Positions 15,606 to 23,748 of a DNA stretch of 64,000 bases are shown here, in pieces. The position numbers were made by a program, and so were the translations under genes. Each line of letters opens with the position of its first letter. Within the stretch, counting starts at the first letter, position 1. The stretch is taken from the NCBI RefSeq assembly GCF_014279815.1, contig NZ_CP047941.1:992001-1056000 (forward strand). Reading direction: 5' to 3'. The notes below the pieces were generated by a model. It saw nothing but the letters and a program-made list of their open reading frames with translations. It did no database searches and was not told where the DNA came from. This DNA is from Synechococcus sp. NOUM97013. Lineage in GTDB: Bacteria > Cyanobacteriota > Cyanobacteriia > PCC-6307 > Cyanobiaceae.

Positions 15606-15811
15606 TGCTTTCGCAGCTGCTGGTGCAGTTCCTGTTCATTCGCACAGGGCATCCAACGATTGTTGTTTTGATGCGTGCTGCTGCAGCCCAGTTGTTCTGC
15701 GCGTTCCTGGGCTTCGGCTTCAGTGGCATACAACCCTTTGCCGTGGGTGAGGCCTGGAGAACCGCTGAGGAACAGGGCAATCAGTGACAGGACCAATGGG
15801 GAGAACGCCAT
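15602..15811 (-). CDS. DUF3721 family secreted protein
   Basis: The 69-residue protein has a signal peptide (about 1-22) followed by the DUF3721 core: GKGLYATEAEAQERAEQLGC and a second Cys in RWMPCANEQELHQQL. The two Cys probably form a disulfide. The family is common in marine Synechococcus and often lies near DUF411 or copper genes. It is first in a two-gene operon. Confidence 0.8.
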   Translation of the reverse strand: MAFSPLVLSLIALFLSGSPGLTHGKGLYATEAEAQERAEQLGCSSTHQNNNRWMPCANEQELHQQLRKQ

Positions 15812-15823
15812 GATCTCAAGACA

Positions 15824-15949
15824 GTGATCTCTAAGAGCCCTCGCAGAGTTCGACGGCGTCTAGATCCTCATCTTGCCTTGGCTGCTCTGACTCTGGGCAT
15901 GGGCTGCGGAATTCTCCGTTTGGCTCAACCAAACCCTCGACCGCTTTGA
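15824..15949 (+). CDS. possible 41-residue single-TM protein
   Basis: From GTG 15824 the frame encodes a strongly basic N-terminus (SKSPRRVRRRLDP) and one hydrophobic helix (LALAALTLGMGCGILRL). The pattern looks like a genuine small membrane protein. It overlaps the end of the convergent phosphoesterase gene by 25 bases. The ribosome binding site is weak, so this is tentative. Confidence 0.4.
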   Translation: MISKSPRRVRRRLDPHLALAALTLGMGCGILRLAQPNPRPL

Positions 15950-16635
15950 GCGCGACTCGGGTCGACATTCAGGAACGCGAGGTGATCTGTGGCTGGGTCA
16001 TAGAGGGTGTAGTGATCGCCTCCTCCAATGCCGATCACGCTGCGCTTGGGCACGGCCTGTTCGGCTTTGTGCTCACCGCTGTGATCGGTCACCTTGGATT
16101 GAATCTGACCGCCGGTCAGCTCCAGCCGGAATTGACGACCGCTGCGGGCTGTGAATAGACGGTTGACGTCGAGACGTGTGAGCCGATCCATCAGGATCAG
16201 CGGTGAAGTGGCTTCCGTCAGGCGATCAGCCACATCGGCTGAGCTGCCATGGATGAGCGCGCAGTCGAGTTCGATGAATCCGAATTGCAGTGATGCCAGC
16301 CAATCGAGATGGTCGGGATCCACGGCTGCCAACAAGTTGGACACGGAAGCCTCACCTTCTTGTTGTTTCAAGTCATCCGCCTTGCGCTCACCGCGGTAAC
16401 CGCACTCGGCCAACAATTGGTCGTCTCTCCAGCCGTAGATGCAGTCCGGCGCAAGATCACTTGGCCTGGGTCGCCTCAACCGCTCCAGCAAACCGTTGCA
16501 AGACGGGTGGGCTCCCACCAGGTCACCCAACACAAACAAGCTGGCGACGCCACGCTGACGTTTGAGGTCGCGTTGGATCCGCTCATACAGATCAAGGTCT
16601 CCGTTCAGACCACTCACCAGTGCCCAGCGTTCCAT
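15925..16635 (-). CDS. degenerate metallophosphoesterase-like protein
   Basis: This 236-residue protein follows the fold order of the neighbouring phosphoesterase but has lost most metal ligands. The first DXH is replaced by LNGD, GDLVG is kept, the GNHD block reads GWRDD, one HG motif (LIHGSS) remains, and GHTH is absent. It is probably a non-catalytic paralogue or partner. Its ATG shares one base with the preceding stop, so it is co-translated as the third gene of the Zur-box operon. Confidence 0.65.
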   Translation of the reverse strand: MERWALVSGLNGDLDLYERIQRDLKRQRGVASLFVLGDLVGAHPSCNGLLERLRRPRPSDLAPDCIYGWRDDQLLAECGYRGERKADDLKQQEGEASVSNLLAAVDPDHLDWLASLQFGFIELDCALIHGSSADVADRLTEATSPLILMDRLTRLDVNRLFTARSGRQFRLELTGGQIQSKVTDHSGEHKAEQAVPKRSVIGIGGGDHYTLYDPATDHLAFLNVDPSRAQSGRGFG

Positions 16636-17453
16636 CAGCGCTCACACACGTGGCTGGCATCATCGGCTCGTTCGGCATATTCAAAGCCGTGGCTGAGCCT
16701 CCAGGCAAAGACCTCTGGTAGGCCTGCATCGACGATGGCGCGGCATGTTTTGGCGACGTCGTACGCCACTTCGCGGATGCTGACTTCTCCTGTGGTGTCG
16801 TTGTGAATCACATAGGTGGCTTTGGTGCTTCCATGACGTGGTTCACCGACGGAACCTGCATTGACGATGCGGCGCATTGGCAATGTGAGTTCCTCATCCC
16901 TGACTGGTTGGTTCTCGTTTCCTTGCTGGACTCTGACGCGGATGCTGCCGCCACTGAGCTCTCGCACGTAGGGCTGATGGGTGTGCCCGCAAAACAGGGT
17001 TTCCGCTCCTGCTGTTTCCACGCGTTCCAGCGCGGCGAACGCATTCATGTCAGGCAGCAGGTATTCATGCTGGCTGTTGGGACTGCCATGAACAAACAGT
17101 GATGCTCCTCTGCGCAGCGTCATGGGTAGCTCGGCCAGAAAAGCCTTGTTGGATTCCGTCAGGGTTGCGGCTGTCCAGTGATGCGCTCGGTGACCGCGGC
17201 GTTCCGCCAATTGGGAGGGATAGCTGCATTCGCAGGCGTTTAAGCCATCGATGATGTCTTCGTCCCAACAGCCTTGGCAGGACGCAATTCCCCGCTCTCT
17301 CACGAGCTCCACCACTTCGTTGGGCTGTGGCCCGTAGCCGACCAGATCGCCCAGGCAAGTAATGGTTTGAATTCCTTGAGAGTCGATGTCTGCGAGCACC
17401 GCCTCAAGAGCCGCCAGGTTTGCGTGTAAGCAGGAGATCACTGCTTGGTTCAT
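16635..17453 (-). CDS. metallophosphoesterase with Cys at metal site
   Basis: The 272-residue calcineurin-like protein has recognisable motif blocks: SCLHAN (residues 7-12), GDLVGYGP (35-42), GCWDED (61-66), VHGSP (121-125) and GHTHQPY (156-162). In relatives the first and third blocks read SDXHGN and GN(H/W)D, so Asp8 and Asn62 are both Cys here while the remaining His and Asp ligands are kept. This suggests an altered metal preference, perhaps zinc. It lies 6 bases after the CobW-like gene in the same operon. The substrate is unknown. Confidence 0.8.
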   Translation of the reverse strand: MNQAVISCLHANLAALEAVLADIDSQGIQTITCLGDLVGYGPQPNEVVELVRERGIASCQGCWDEDIIDGLNACECSYPSQLAERRGHRAHHWTAATLTESNKAFLAELPMTLRRGASLFVHGSPNSQHEYLLPDMNAFAALERVETAGAETLFCGHTHQPYVRELSGGSIRVRVQQGNENQPVRDEELTLPMRRIVNAGSVGEPRHGSTKATYVIHNDTTGEVSIREVAYDVAKTCRAIVDAGLPEVFAWRLSHGFEYAERADDASHVCER

Positions 17454-17459
17454 GGTGAA

Positions 17460-18233
17460 TCAGCCTTGGGTTGAGGGTTCGGGGAGTTGGTGTTGCTGCA
17501 TGGCCAGCACGTCATCGCTGAGCAAACAGTCGTCAATCGTGGATTGGATTCCACCTGGATCAAGCGCTTTGCCCTGGACGACCAAGGCAGAGGGGCGCTC
17601 TGGTCGTCCTGAGGCAGGAGCGACGCTGTTCAAGGGCAGAAACTGTGACTCCTGCTGGCTAACCATCCAGTTGCAGAAAAACGCTCGACCATCCGGAAGA
17701 TTCATCAAGCCCTTGGCGCGATACACATCGCCGTAGGCCCCATTGACGAGCTCAAACCAGAAACTGCTGAGGCTGTTGGGATCCCAGACGATGCGCTCAA
17801 GGTTGACGTGCCAAGCCTCGAGTTTGGAGAACTCCAGAGTGTCGTGAGTGGGCAACACTGAATCCCGGCCGAAGTGCAAGATCTGATCCGGTTGCAGGTT
17901 GAGTGCATCCAATCGCTCACGGATGCTGGCTGAGAAGCCATCCAGGTCATGCGTTTCTGGAGCGCGAAACTGTTGGACCTCGATCAAGGTGAGTGGGGCC
18001 TCAGGGTGGAGCGCCTCTCCGGCTGGAGATGGCTTTAGCGCAATCAGTTCAGGGATCTGATCCTTGAGCCAAGCCAGATCGATCCCGCCATCGACACCTT
18101 GTTCCAGACCCTCAAGACGATCTCCCTCCAGGCGCAGGAAAGCGCAAGCTCCCTGGTGCTGTTTCAAGGTTTCAAGCACCCATGTGGTTTTGCCGCATCC
18201 GGGAGGACCTGAAACCAGGCACACCTGACCCAT
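17460..18233 (-). CDS. CobW-like P-loop protein, Zur-box controlled
   Basis: The 257-residue protein has Walker A GPPGCGKTT (residues 9-17). Its C-terminal region, YGDVYRAKGLMNLPDGRAFF, resembles the CobW C-terminal domain. The CXCC metal-binding motif of standard COG0523 GTPases is missing, so it is a divergent member. Related proteins act as metallochaperones, and several are induced under zinc shortage. A Zur-like box ends 22 bases upstream of its ATG. It heads an operon with two phosphoesterase-like genes. Confidence 0.7.
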   Translation of the reverse strand: MGQVCLVSGPPGCGKTTWVLETLKQHQGACAFLRLEGDRLEGLEQGVDGGIDLAWLKDQIPELIALKPSPAGEALHPEAPLTLIEVQQFRAPETHDLDGFSASIRERLDALNLQPDQILHFGRDSVLPTHDTLEFSKLEAWHVNLERIVWDPNSLSSFWFELVNGAYGDVYRAKGLMNLPDGRAFFCNWMVSQQESQFLPLNSVAPASGRPERPSALVVQGKALDPGGIQSTIDDCLLSDDVLAMQQHQLPEPSTQG

Positions 18234-18254
18234 ACGCCAACCTTCCTCTGGAAG

Positions 18255-18269
18255 TGGGAATCATTCTCA
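18255..18269. promoter_or_regulatory. Zur/Fur-like box before CobW-like operon
   Basis: TGGGAATCATTCTCA matches the other boxes of the window closely (compare 2640 and 13003). It lies immediately upstream of the minus-strand operon start at 18233, where it would cover the promoter. Confidence 0.7.
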
Positions 18270-18384
18270 TGATGGCCTGCTGGACGCTGGCCCGTCCACC
18301 CCAGTCGCGATCAGCTCCGGCAGCATCGGGCACAGGCGGGACCTGAAACCCTCGCTAGGGTCACTGCACGTCGGGTGATCTCTG

Positions 18385-18654
18385 ATGCAGGCAATGGAAC
18401 TCCTTGCTCTGGTGCTGGTGAACCTCGCTCTTTTGATTCACCTCTCCGAAAAAGCGTCCGGGTGGTGGAAAGAACGGCGTCGCTTGGACCGGCTGGTGAA
18501 TGATCATCCGGAGATGAAGGGGATTCATCCCGATGAAGAAAGTCTGTTCGTCTTTGAAAGCGACGACTCTCTGAAAGCGTTGGTTCTGAGTAATGACGAG
18601 CCTGGCTCGAGTGAACCTTTTTACGTTTCTGACGAAGATTTCGATCAGGATTAA
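18385..18654 (+). CDS. small membrane-anchored acidic protein
   Basis: The 89-residue protein has an N-terminal membrane segment (about residues 4-20, MELLALVLVNLALLIHL), a basic stretch (KERRRLDRL), then an acidic tail rich in Asp, Glu and Ser. The tail should face the cytoplasm or periplasm as a flexible arm. No family is recognised. It stands alone, diverging from the CobW-like operon. ATG 18394 is an alternative start. Confidence 0.6.
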   Translation: MQAMELLALVLVNLALLIHLSEKASGWWKERRRLDRLVNDHPEMKGIHPDEESLFVFESDDSLKALVLSNDEPGSSEPFYVSDEDFDQD

Positions 18655-18794
18655 GGCTTAGTTTTTGCAGAAGTCGCTTGATTTTTATAGTTTCTCGTTT
18701 TTTGTATTCGCGACCTTTGTCTTGACAATATTTCAACCGTAGAAGTTTTGATGAATTGCTCCTTGTAGGCCTGGATGACTTGAGGGGGGCTTGT

Positions 18795-20549
18795 TCAGAA
18801 GGCGCCCTCATTGCCATTCGATGCTGAAGGCAGTGAAGCATCAGGTGTTGTTGTCTGATGCATGGTTTCGATGACCTCCTCGGCGAGAGGTTGACTTTCT
18901 TCAGCAGGAATCATCACCTCAAGATAGGCAGCTCCTTGATGTGCATTGATGGCGGCCAATGATTGCTCCAGTTCAGCAACGGTCGTCGCCCTTCCGCACC
19001 ACCATCCTTGGCATCCCAGTGCTGCAGGAATGTCTGCATAACGCCAAGCTGGCAACACGTTGTAGGCATGCCCTGTCTCACTGATCAAGGCCTCCACCCC
19101 ATAGAGCCCATTGTTGAGCACGATCACGACAGGTTTGATCTGCATGAATCCCATGACGCCCACTTCTTGCACCGTGAGTTGGTGGGCTCCATCACCCGTG
19201 ACCAGTACGACGCGTCGCTCGGGGTCTGCCAGCGCACAGCCCAGCGCTGCCGGTGTGCCCCATCCAATTGAAGACCAGAGCGTTTGGCTTTCCATGTCGA
19301 CGCCTGACGGTAGTCGTATGGCATTCAGTTTCAGTAGGCAGGTGCCTGTGTCTGACACCAGGACATCGTTGGGCCGAAGGAATCCCTGCAGGCGTGGATA
19401 AAAGCTCGATGAATCGGTGGGTTGATGCTGCTCTCCCTGAAGGGGAAGGATCGGATCGGGATGGACGGGGCGATGGTCATCCCATAGGCAGTGTCGTGTT
19501 GATGATTGCTCCAAACGCTTGGTGATGCCTATCAGCACATCACTGATGCTGACGCTCGTGAACACTTGATGGCCGGCTTGGACCCAGTCGGCATGCATGG
19601 CAATGATTGTCTTGGGATCGAGTGATCCACTCCAGAGCCCTGTGTTCAGATCCTCCAGAACCAACCCGCCGAAGTCGACGACAAGATCGGCGTCTTCCAC
19701 CACGCCACGTAAGGCTGCGGGTGTTGACCGAGCACCGTTGTACATCCCCAAGAAGGCGGGGTGCTCTTCGCTGAGCAGTCCCTTATCCATGGGAGTTGTT
19801 GCATAGGCCAGCCCCGAGGCGTTCAAAAAGCGTTCGAAGGTCTTGACGAGTCCGAAACGCTTCAAGGTGATGGTTGGCAGCACCACCGGCTTGGATGCAG
19901 CCCTGATCCGCGTTTCGAGGAGATCGAGTACTGCTTCGAGTTCTCCTTCAACACTGGCGTGCTGATGAATCGCTCCAATCGGAGAGCCTTGAATTGGCGT
20001 GCCGGTGATGGGCATGAGTGCCAGATCCATCGGAAAGGTGAGATAAGCCGGTCTGGATTCCTCCAAGGCCTTATCGATCACGCGTTCCAATTCGACGACG
20101 ACATTGTCGGGTGTGAGCCTTGCGCTGACGCAGCTGGCGGAGGCGGAGATCGCTTCGAAGCGGTCATAGGCACGATCGCCAAGGGTGTGATGGCAGATCA
20201 GCCCTTGACGCACAATCCTCAGGCTCGGTGTTCCCACGAGGTGAAACACGGGTAGACGCTCTGCCATGGCTCCCATCAGGCCATTCAGTGCACTCAGTTC
20301 ACCAACTCCATAGGTGGTGCACACCACGGCAGCCCCTCGACGGCGGGCATAACCATCCGCTGCGTAAGCCGCGTTCAGCTCATTGGCTGATGGCACCCAG
20401 CTCAACCGGGGATGCACCTCCACTGCATCGTTGATGGGAAAGGAGTAATCACCTGGCACTCCAAACACGTGGCCAATGCCGAGATCAGCGAGACGATCAA
20501 GGGCGTAAGTCACCACAGATGGTGTCATTTGGCCTTTTTGAATAACCAT
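18795..20549 (-). CDS. ThDP-dependent 2-oxo-acid decarboxylase
   Basis: The 584-residue protein follows the pyruvate/indolepyruvate decarboxylase layout. The N-terminal ThDP domain has GVPGDYSFP and the catalytic-type Glu in SANELNAAYAADGYAR, the pair of active-site His appears in LICHHTLGDR, and the C-terminal ThDP motif runs from GDGAHQLTVQEVG to NNGLYGVE. It decarboxylates a 2-oxo acid to an aldehyde; pyruvate versus indolepyruvate or branched substrates cannot be told. It stands alone and is not universal in picocyanobacteria, so gain by transfer is possible. Confidence 0.85.
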   Translation of the reverse strand: MVIQKGQMTPSVVTYALDRLADLGIGHVFGVPGDYSFPINDAVEVHPRLSWVPSANELNAAYAADGYARRRGAAVVCTTYGVGELSALNGLMGAMAERLPVFHLVGTPSLRIVRQGLICHHTLGDRAYDRFEAISASASCVSARLTPDNVVVELERVIDKALEESRPAYLTFPMDLALMPITGTPIQGSPIGAIHQHASVEGELEAVLDLLETRIRAASKPVVLPTITLKRFGLVKTFERFLNASGLAYATTPMDKGLLSEEHPAFLGMYNGARSTPAALRGVVEDADLVVDFGGLVLEDLNTGLWSGSLDPKTIIAMHADWVQAGHQVFTSVSISDVLIGITKRLEQSSTRHCLWDDHRPVHPDPILPLQGEQHQPTDSSSFYPRLQGFLRPNDVLVSDTGTCLLKLNAIRLPSGVDMESQTLWSSIGWGTPAALGCALADPERRVVLVTGDGAHQLTVQEVGVMGFMQIKPVVIVLNNGLYGVEALISETGHAYNVLPAWRYADIPAALGCQGWWCGRATTVAELEQSLAAINAHQGAAYLEVMIPAEESQPLAEEVIETMHQTTTPDASLPSASNGNEGAF

Positions 20550-20869
20550 GACTCGATTCTGAGGCGGGTCGTCTCATCGAGCCATCGACCGGCGGTTTGT
20601 GCAGTCACGAGACTCACTGTTCAGGGCGATTCGTTGAGATTGTGGTGATCAGGAGCAGCCACTGTTTTGGTCCTGGCTCGAACCATGTGTCGGACGGATC
20701 CAGTGATCGAATACGGCTTGGGCTGACCAACGAATGATGTGATTGACGCAGCCGCATGGCTCCTTGCCGGCTGGCAGAGAGGGCATTCCTACTTACTGAC
20801 GCCTTTTCAAGCGCTCAATAGGTTTGAAGCGTTGGTGTCGCGCCAACACCGTTTTGATGCATTCAGGCC
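20550..20869. other. divergent intergenic region
   Basis: This 320-base stretch separates the decarboxylase from the NosZ-like gene and must hold both promoters. A short inverted repeat (GTTGG ... CCAAC) lies near 20831-20847, about 25 bases before the NosZ-like start. No clear Zur/Fur-like box or riboswitch is seen. Confidence 0.4.
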
Positions 20870-22540
20870 ATGACAAAGTCCGAACAGCAGTCATCGGGTA
20901 TGAGCAGGCGCCAGAGCCTTCAGCTCGGAGCCTTGTCGATGCTGGGACTGCTCACGACGGGAGGTGCAAAAGCTGCTGACGCGGCGTCTTCGGCGACGGC
21001 GACTGGCAATGGCGCCACGACCGGTGATGCTCACAAGCTCGTCCCCGACCAGGGGGTGCGTGTCACCGAACGCCCGAAGGATTACATCACACCCAAGGGG
21101 CTCAAGGTTGAGCGTGAAATTGTCAATATCAGTGATCTCAAATTCAATCTGAATGGTTACGACCTGGGCAATCGCATTCTTGTGATGCCGCAGAAGATGG
21201 GTGGAGGTGTCAATCTGCTCGATCTCGGCACTGGCCGTGCTTTGGCATCACTCTGGTATTGGAACTATGGGGATTACAACCCCATCAGTCACCATATTCA
21301 GGCTTTCCCGAGCAAGAACCCTTATCAGGAGTTTGAGTTCATCAACAGCTGCCAGGGCGGCATGAACTCCCTGATCTACGGGATGCCCACCTCGGTCACC
21401 GATCCCCCTCCCGGATTCAATATGTACCGCGTTCGCTTTAATGGCGATGTGATGGAGCTGGAGGAGAACATTTCCGAGACCACTGGACTTGGCTTGGGAG
21501 TGCACACCACCATTCGTCCCTCCGATGCGAAGAGTTACTGCATCTCCGATGGTCAGAAGGATATCTTTGCCTGGTTTGATCGCGCTTCAACCAAGGTTCT
21601 TCAAGCTTTCCGTTATGACTGGGAGGGTAGTTCCTCCGATCTGGCTGATAACTGGAGTGGTGGTGGTGTTTTGAAGATCCACCGCATTAAACCCAACCCG
21701 CTGACGGATCAATTTGATCTTCGTGGCACGAAAGGGATCAAGATCAACTGGGAAATGGTTCCCATGGGTGAACTCTTCGTGCCGGAAGGGAAAATCCCCG
21801 GACCGAATGTGCGAGCACTCACAGGTGCTGACGCATTTGTGTGGCATCCCAGTGGGAAATGGGGAGCCGAAATCATTCGAATGCTTGGTGGGTGTGTGAT
21901 TCACGAGGTCGAGAATGGGATGACGCCTGTGGCCTACTGCGCCTTCCCGAGCGAGTCTCCAGACACCTACCCCGTTGAACAAATTGATGAAGACACATGG
22001 CAGGTGGTGATCGATAAGGTCTATTCACCAGGACATGAGCTTGGCTTCTCACCCGATGGCAATCATCTCGTGATGATGAATAACGGACTTGAGAACAGCG
22101 TCGGCATTTTTGACAGCTCAGATCCTGATCCCACCCAATGGAAAAAGATCAAGCAGATCATTGATCCCACCTGGGGGAAGCGCTACCCAAGCCCCTTCCA
22201 TATGGCCTTCACTCCGGATAGCAAAAAGATGTACTTGGTGGTGCTGAATCCTGCACCAGGTCGCAGTGGAATCATGGTGGTGGATACAGCCACTTGGACT
22301 CCGATCAAAGAACTGCAGAACATCACGCAAGACATGCAGTCCTGCACGGTGACACCAGACGGAAAGTTTCTCCTCGTCGCTGTGGGTGGTTTCCAGCGCT
22401 ACGCCTCAGGGGTGTTTGTGTTGGATGTGGAGAAGGATGAGCCTGTGGGCTTCATTCCCAACCCTGGAGGTCATCACGACCTCACCCTGGTGCCGACCAG
22501 CGTGAACCAGTTGCCCTTCTCCCGTTCCTGCGCCATGTGA
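20870..22540 (+). CDS. Tat-exported NosZ-like beta-propeller protein
   Basis: The 556-residue protein has a Tat signal (SRRQSLQLGA, residues 12-21) and a seven-bladed-type propeller with SPDGNHL, TPDSKKM and TPDGKF blade motifs. Histidines fall where nitrous oxide reductase places its CuZ ligands: His141-142 (SHHI), His212 (VHTT), His389 (GHELGFSPDG), His444 (FHMAF) and His535-536 (GHHDL). One of the seven expected positions, near residue 490, is not His, and the C-terminal CuA cupredoxin domain is absent. It may be a copper or other metal oxidoreductase. An ABC exporter gene overlaps its stop. Confidence 0.6.
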   Translation: MTKSEQQSSGMSRRQSLQLGALSMLGLLTTGGAKAADAASSATATGNGATTGDAHKLVPDQGVRVTERPKDYITPKGLKVEREIVNISDLKFNLNGYDLGNRILVMPQKMGGGVNLLDLGTGRALASLWYWNYGDYNPISHHIQAFPSKNPYQEFEFINSCQGGMNSLIYGMPTSVTDPPPGFNMYRVRFNGDVMELEENISETTGLGLGVHTTIRPSDAKSYCISDGQKDIFAWFDRASTKVLQAFRYDWEGSSSDLADNWSGGGVLKIHRIKPNPLTDQFDLRGTKGIKINWEMVPMGELFVPEGKIPGPNVRALTGADAFVWHPSGKWGAEIIRMLGGCVIHEVENGMTPVAYCAFPSESPDTYPVEQIDEDTWQVVIDKVYSPGHELGFSPDGNHLVMMNNGLENSVGIFDSSDPDPTQWKKIKQIIDPTWGKRYPSPFHMAFTPDSKKMYLVVLNPAPGRSGIMVVDTATWTPIKELQNITQDMQSCTVTPDGKFLLVAVGGFQRYASGVFVLDVEKDEPVGFIPNPGGHHDLTLVPTSVNQLPFSRSCAM

Positions 22541-23748
22541 ACGTCGCTCGGGTGTTTTTCGTACGACTCGTTCTCCGAAACATCAGCCGCCGCCTGGTCC
22601 GATCGATGGTGTTGATCACCGCGGTCGGACTCGTGGCGGCTATGGGGTTTCTCAGCGTGCTCGATCTGGGGGGATTGCAGCAATCCATGGAGCTCGGTTT
22701 CGAGCGTCTTGGCGCCGACTTGCTGGTGGTCGATCGCACCGCCAAGGTCAATCTCACGCAAGCGCTGTTGGCTGTTGAGCCCGATACGCCTGCTTTGCCA
22801 ATGGAGGTGTTGGAGGCCGCAGCGCAACTGCCGCCGTCGATCCTTTTGAGCACTCAACGCGCTGTGCGAGGCGATGCCGAGTTCGCCACCAATATGGGCT
22901 TGTCTCACGGGGCCAGCATCCCGCTCTATGGAATCGACCCGGAGCACGACAGCACTGTGCAGCCCTGGCTGAATGAGCAGCGTGGCATTGACTTTCAAGA
23001 TGGCCAGGTGATTCTCGGCCACCGATTGCGGGGGCGTCTCGGAGATCGACTTCGCTTGCAGGGGCAAACATTCCAGATCTACGGCCACTTGGCAGCAAGC
23101 GGTGTTCCTTCCCACGAGCATGGCCTGTTTTTCACACTCCGCGATCTCAACAACCTTGTTCCGAGTGGTGATCCGGACACCCTCGGCATCAACGGTCTGC
23201 TGGTGCAGGCGCCTCCGGAGTTCACGATTGAGCGATTGCGTTTCAGCTTGTTAGCTCAACTTCCTGATGCCTCGGTGACAGGAGGGCGGACCCTGCTGGC
23301 GATGGTGCGCCAGGGGGGGCAGTTGAGCCTGAAGCTGGTGAGTGCTTTCAGCGTCCCTTTGCTGAGCAGCGTTTTGCTGTTGATCAGCCTTTACAGCTTT
23401 GGCATCGCCGCTGAACGGCGGCAAGAGCTGGGGTTGCTGCTCAGTCTTGGGGCGACACCTCGGCAGTTGATGGGGTTACTCACCGCTGAGACCAGTCTTC
23501 TTTGCGCTGCGGGCAGTGGGTTGGGCATCGGGCTCGCTTCGCTCCTGCGTCAGCCGCTGGAGCAACTGCTTGCACTGCGCCTGCTCGAAGCAGGTCTCAC
23601 GTTGCCCCATCCCTCCCCCGCGCAACTGGTTCGCGATGGGCTTGTGATCTGGCTTTTGATCACCGCGGTTGGGACCATCGCCTCGGCGCTGTCGGCGTTG
23701 GTGTTGGTGGGTTCCGATCCGCTGCGGTTGGTGCAGAGCGATGGGTGA
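22537..23748 (+). CDS. FtsX/MacB-type ABC permease
   Basis: The 403-residue protein has one N-terminal membrane segment (about 20-40), a periplasmic domain of about 200 residues, and three C-terminal segments around SVLLLISLYSFGIA, the FtsX-like arrangement of LolCE and MacB. GTG 22537 overlaps the NosZ-like stop by 4 bases and its end overlaps the ATPase by 8, so the three genes form one operon. Such transporters move lipoproteins, peptides or small molecules or power periplasmic partners, here perhaps the NosZ-like protein. Confidence 0.82.
   Translation: MNVARVFFVRLVLRNISRRLVRSMVLITAVGLVAAMGFLSVLDLGGLQQSMELGFERLGADLLVVDRTAKVNLTQALLAVEPDTPALPMEVLEAAAQLPPSILLSTQRAVRGDAEFATNMGLSHGASIPLYGIDPEHDSTVQPWLNEQRGIDFQDGQVILGHRLRGRLGDRLRLQGQTFQIYGHLAASGVPSHEHGLFFTLRDLNNLVPSGDPDTLGINGLLVQAPPEFTIERLRFSLLAQLPDASVTGGRTLLAMVRQGGQLSLKLVSAFSVPLLSSVLLLISLYSFGIAAERRQELGLLLSLGATPRQLMGLLTAETSLLCAAGSGLGIGLASLLRQPLEQLLALRLLEAGLTLPHPSPAQLVRDGLVIWLLITAVGTIASALSALVLVGSDPLRLVQSDG

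Noticed and set aside
20870-22540. Selenium-binding protein (SBP56) identity for the propeller
   Set aside because: The characteristic SBP56 motifs are not visible; the paired His blocks fit the NosZ propeller better.
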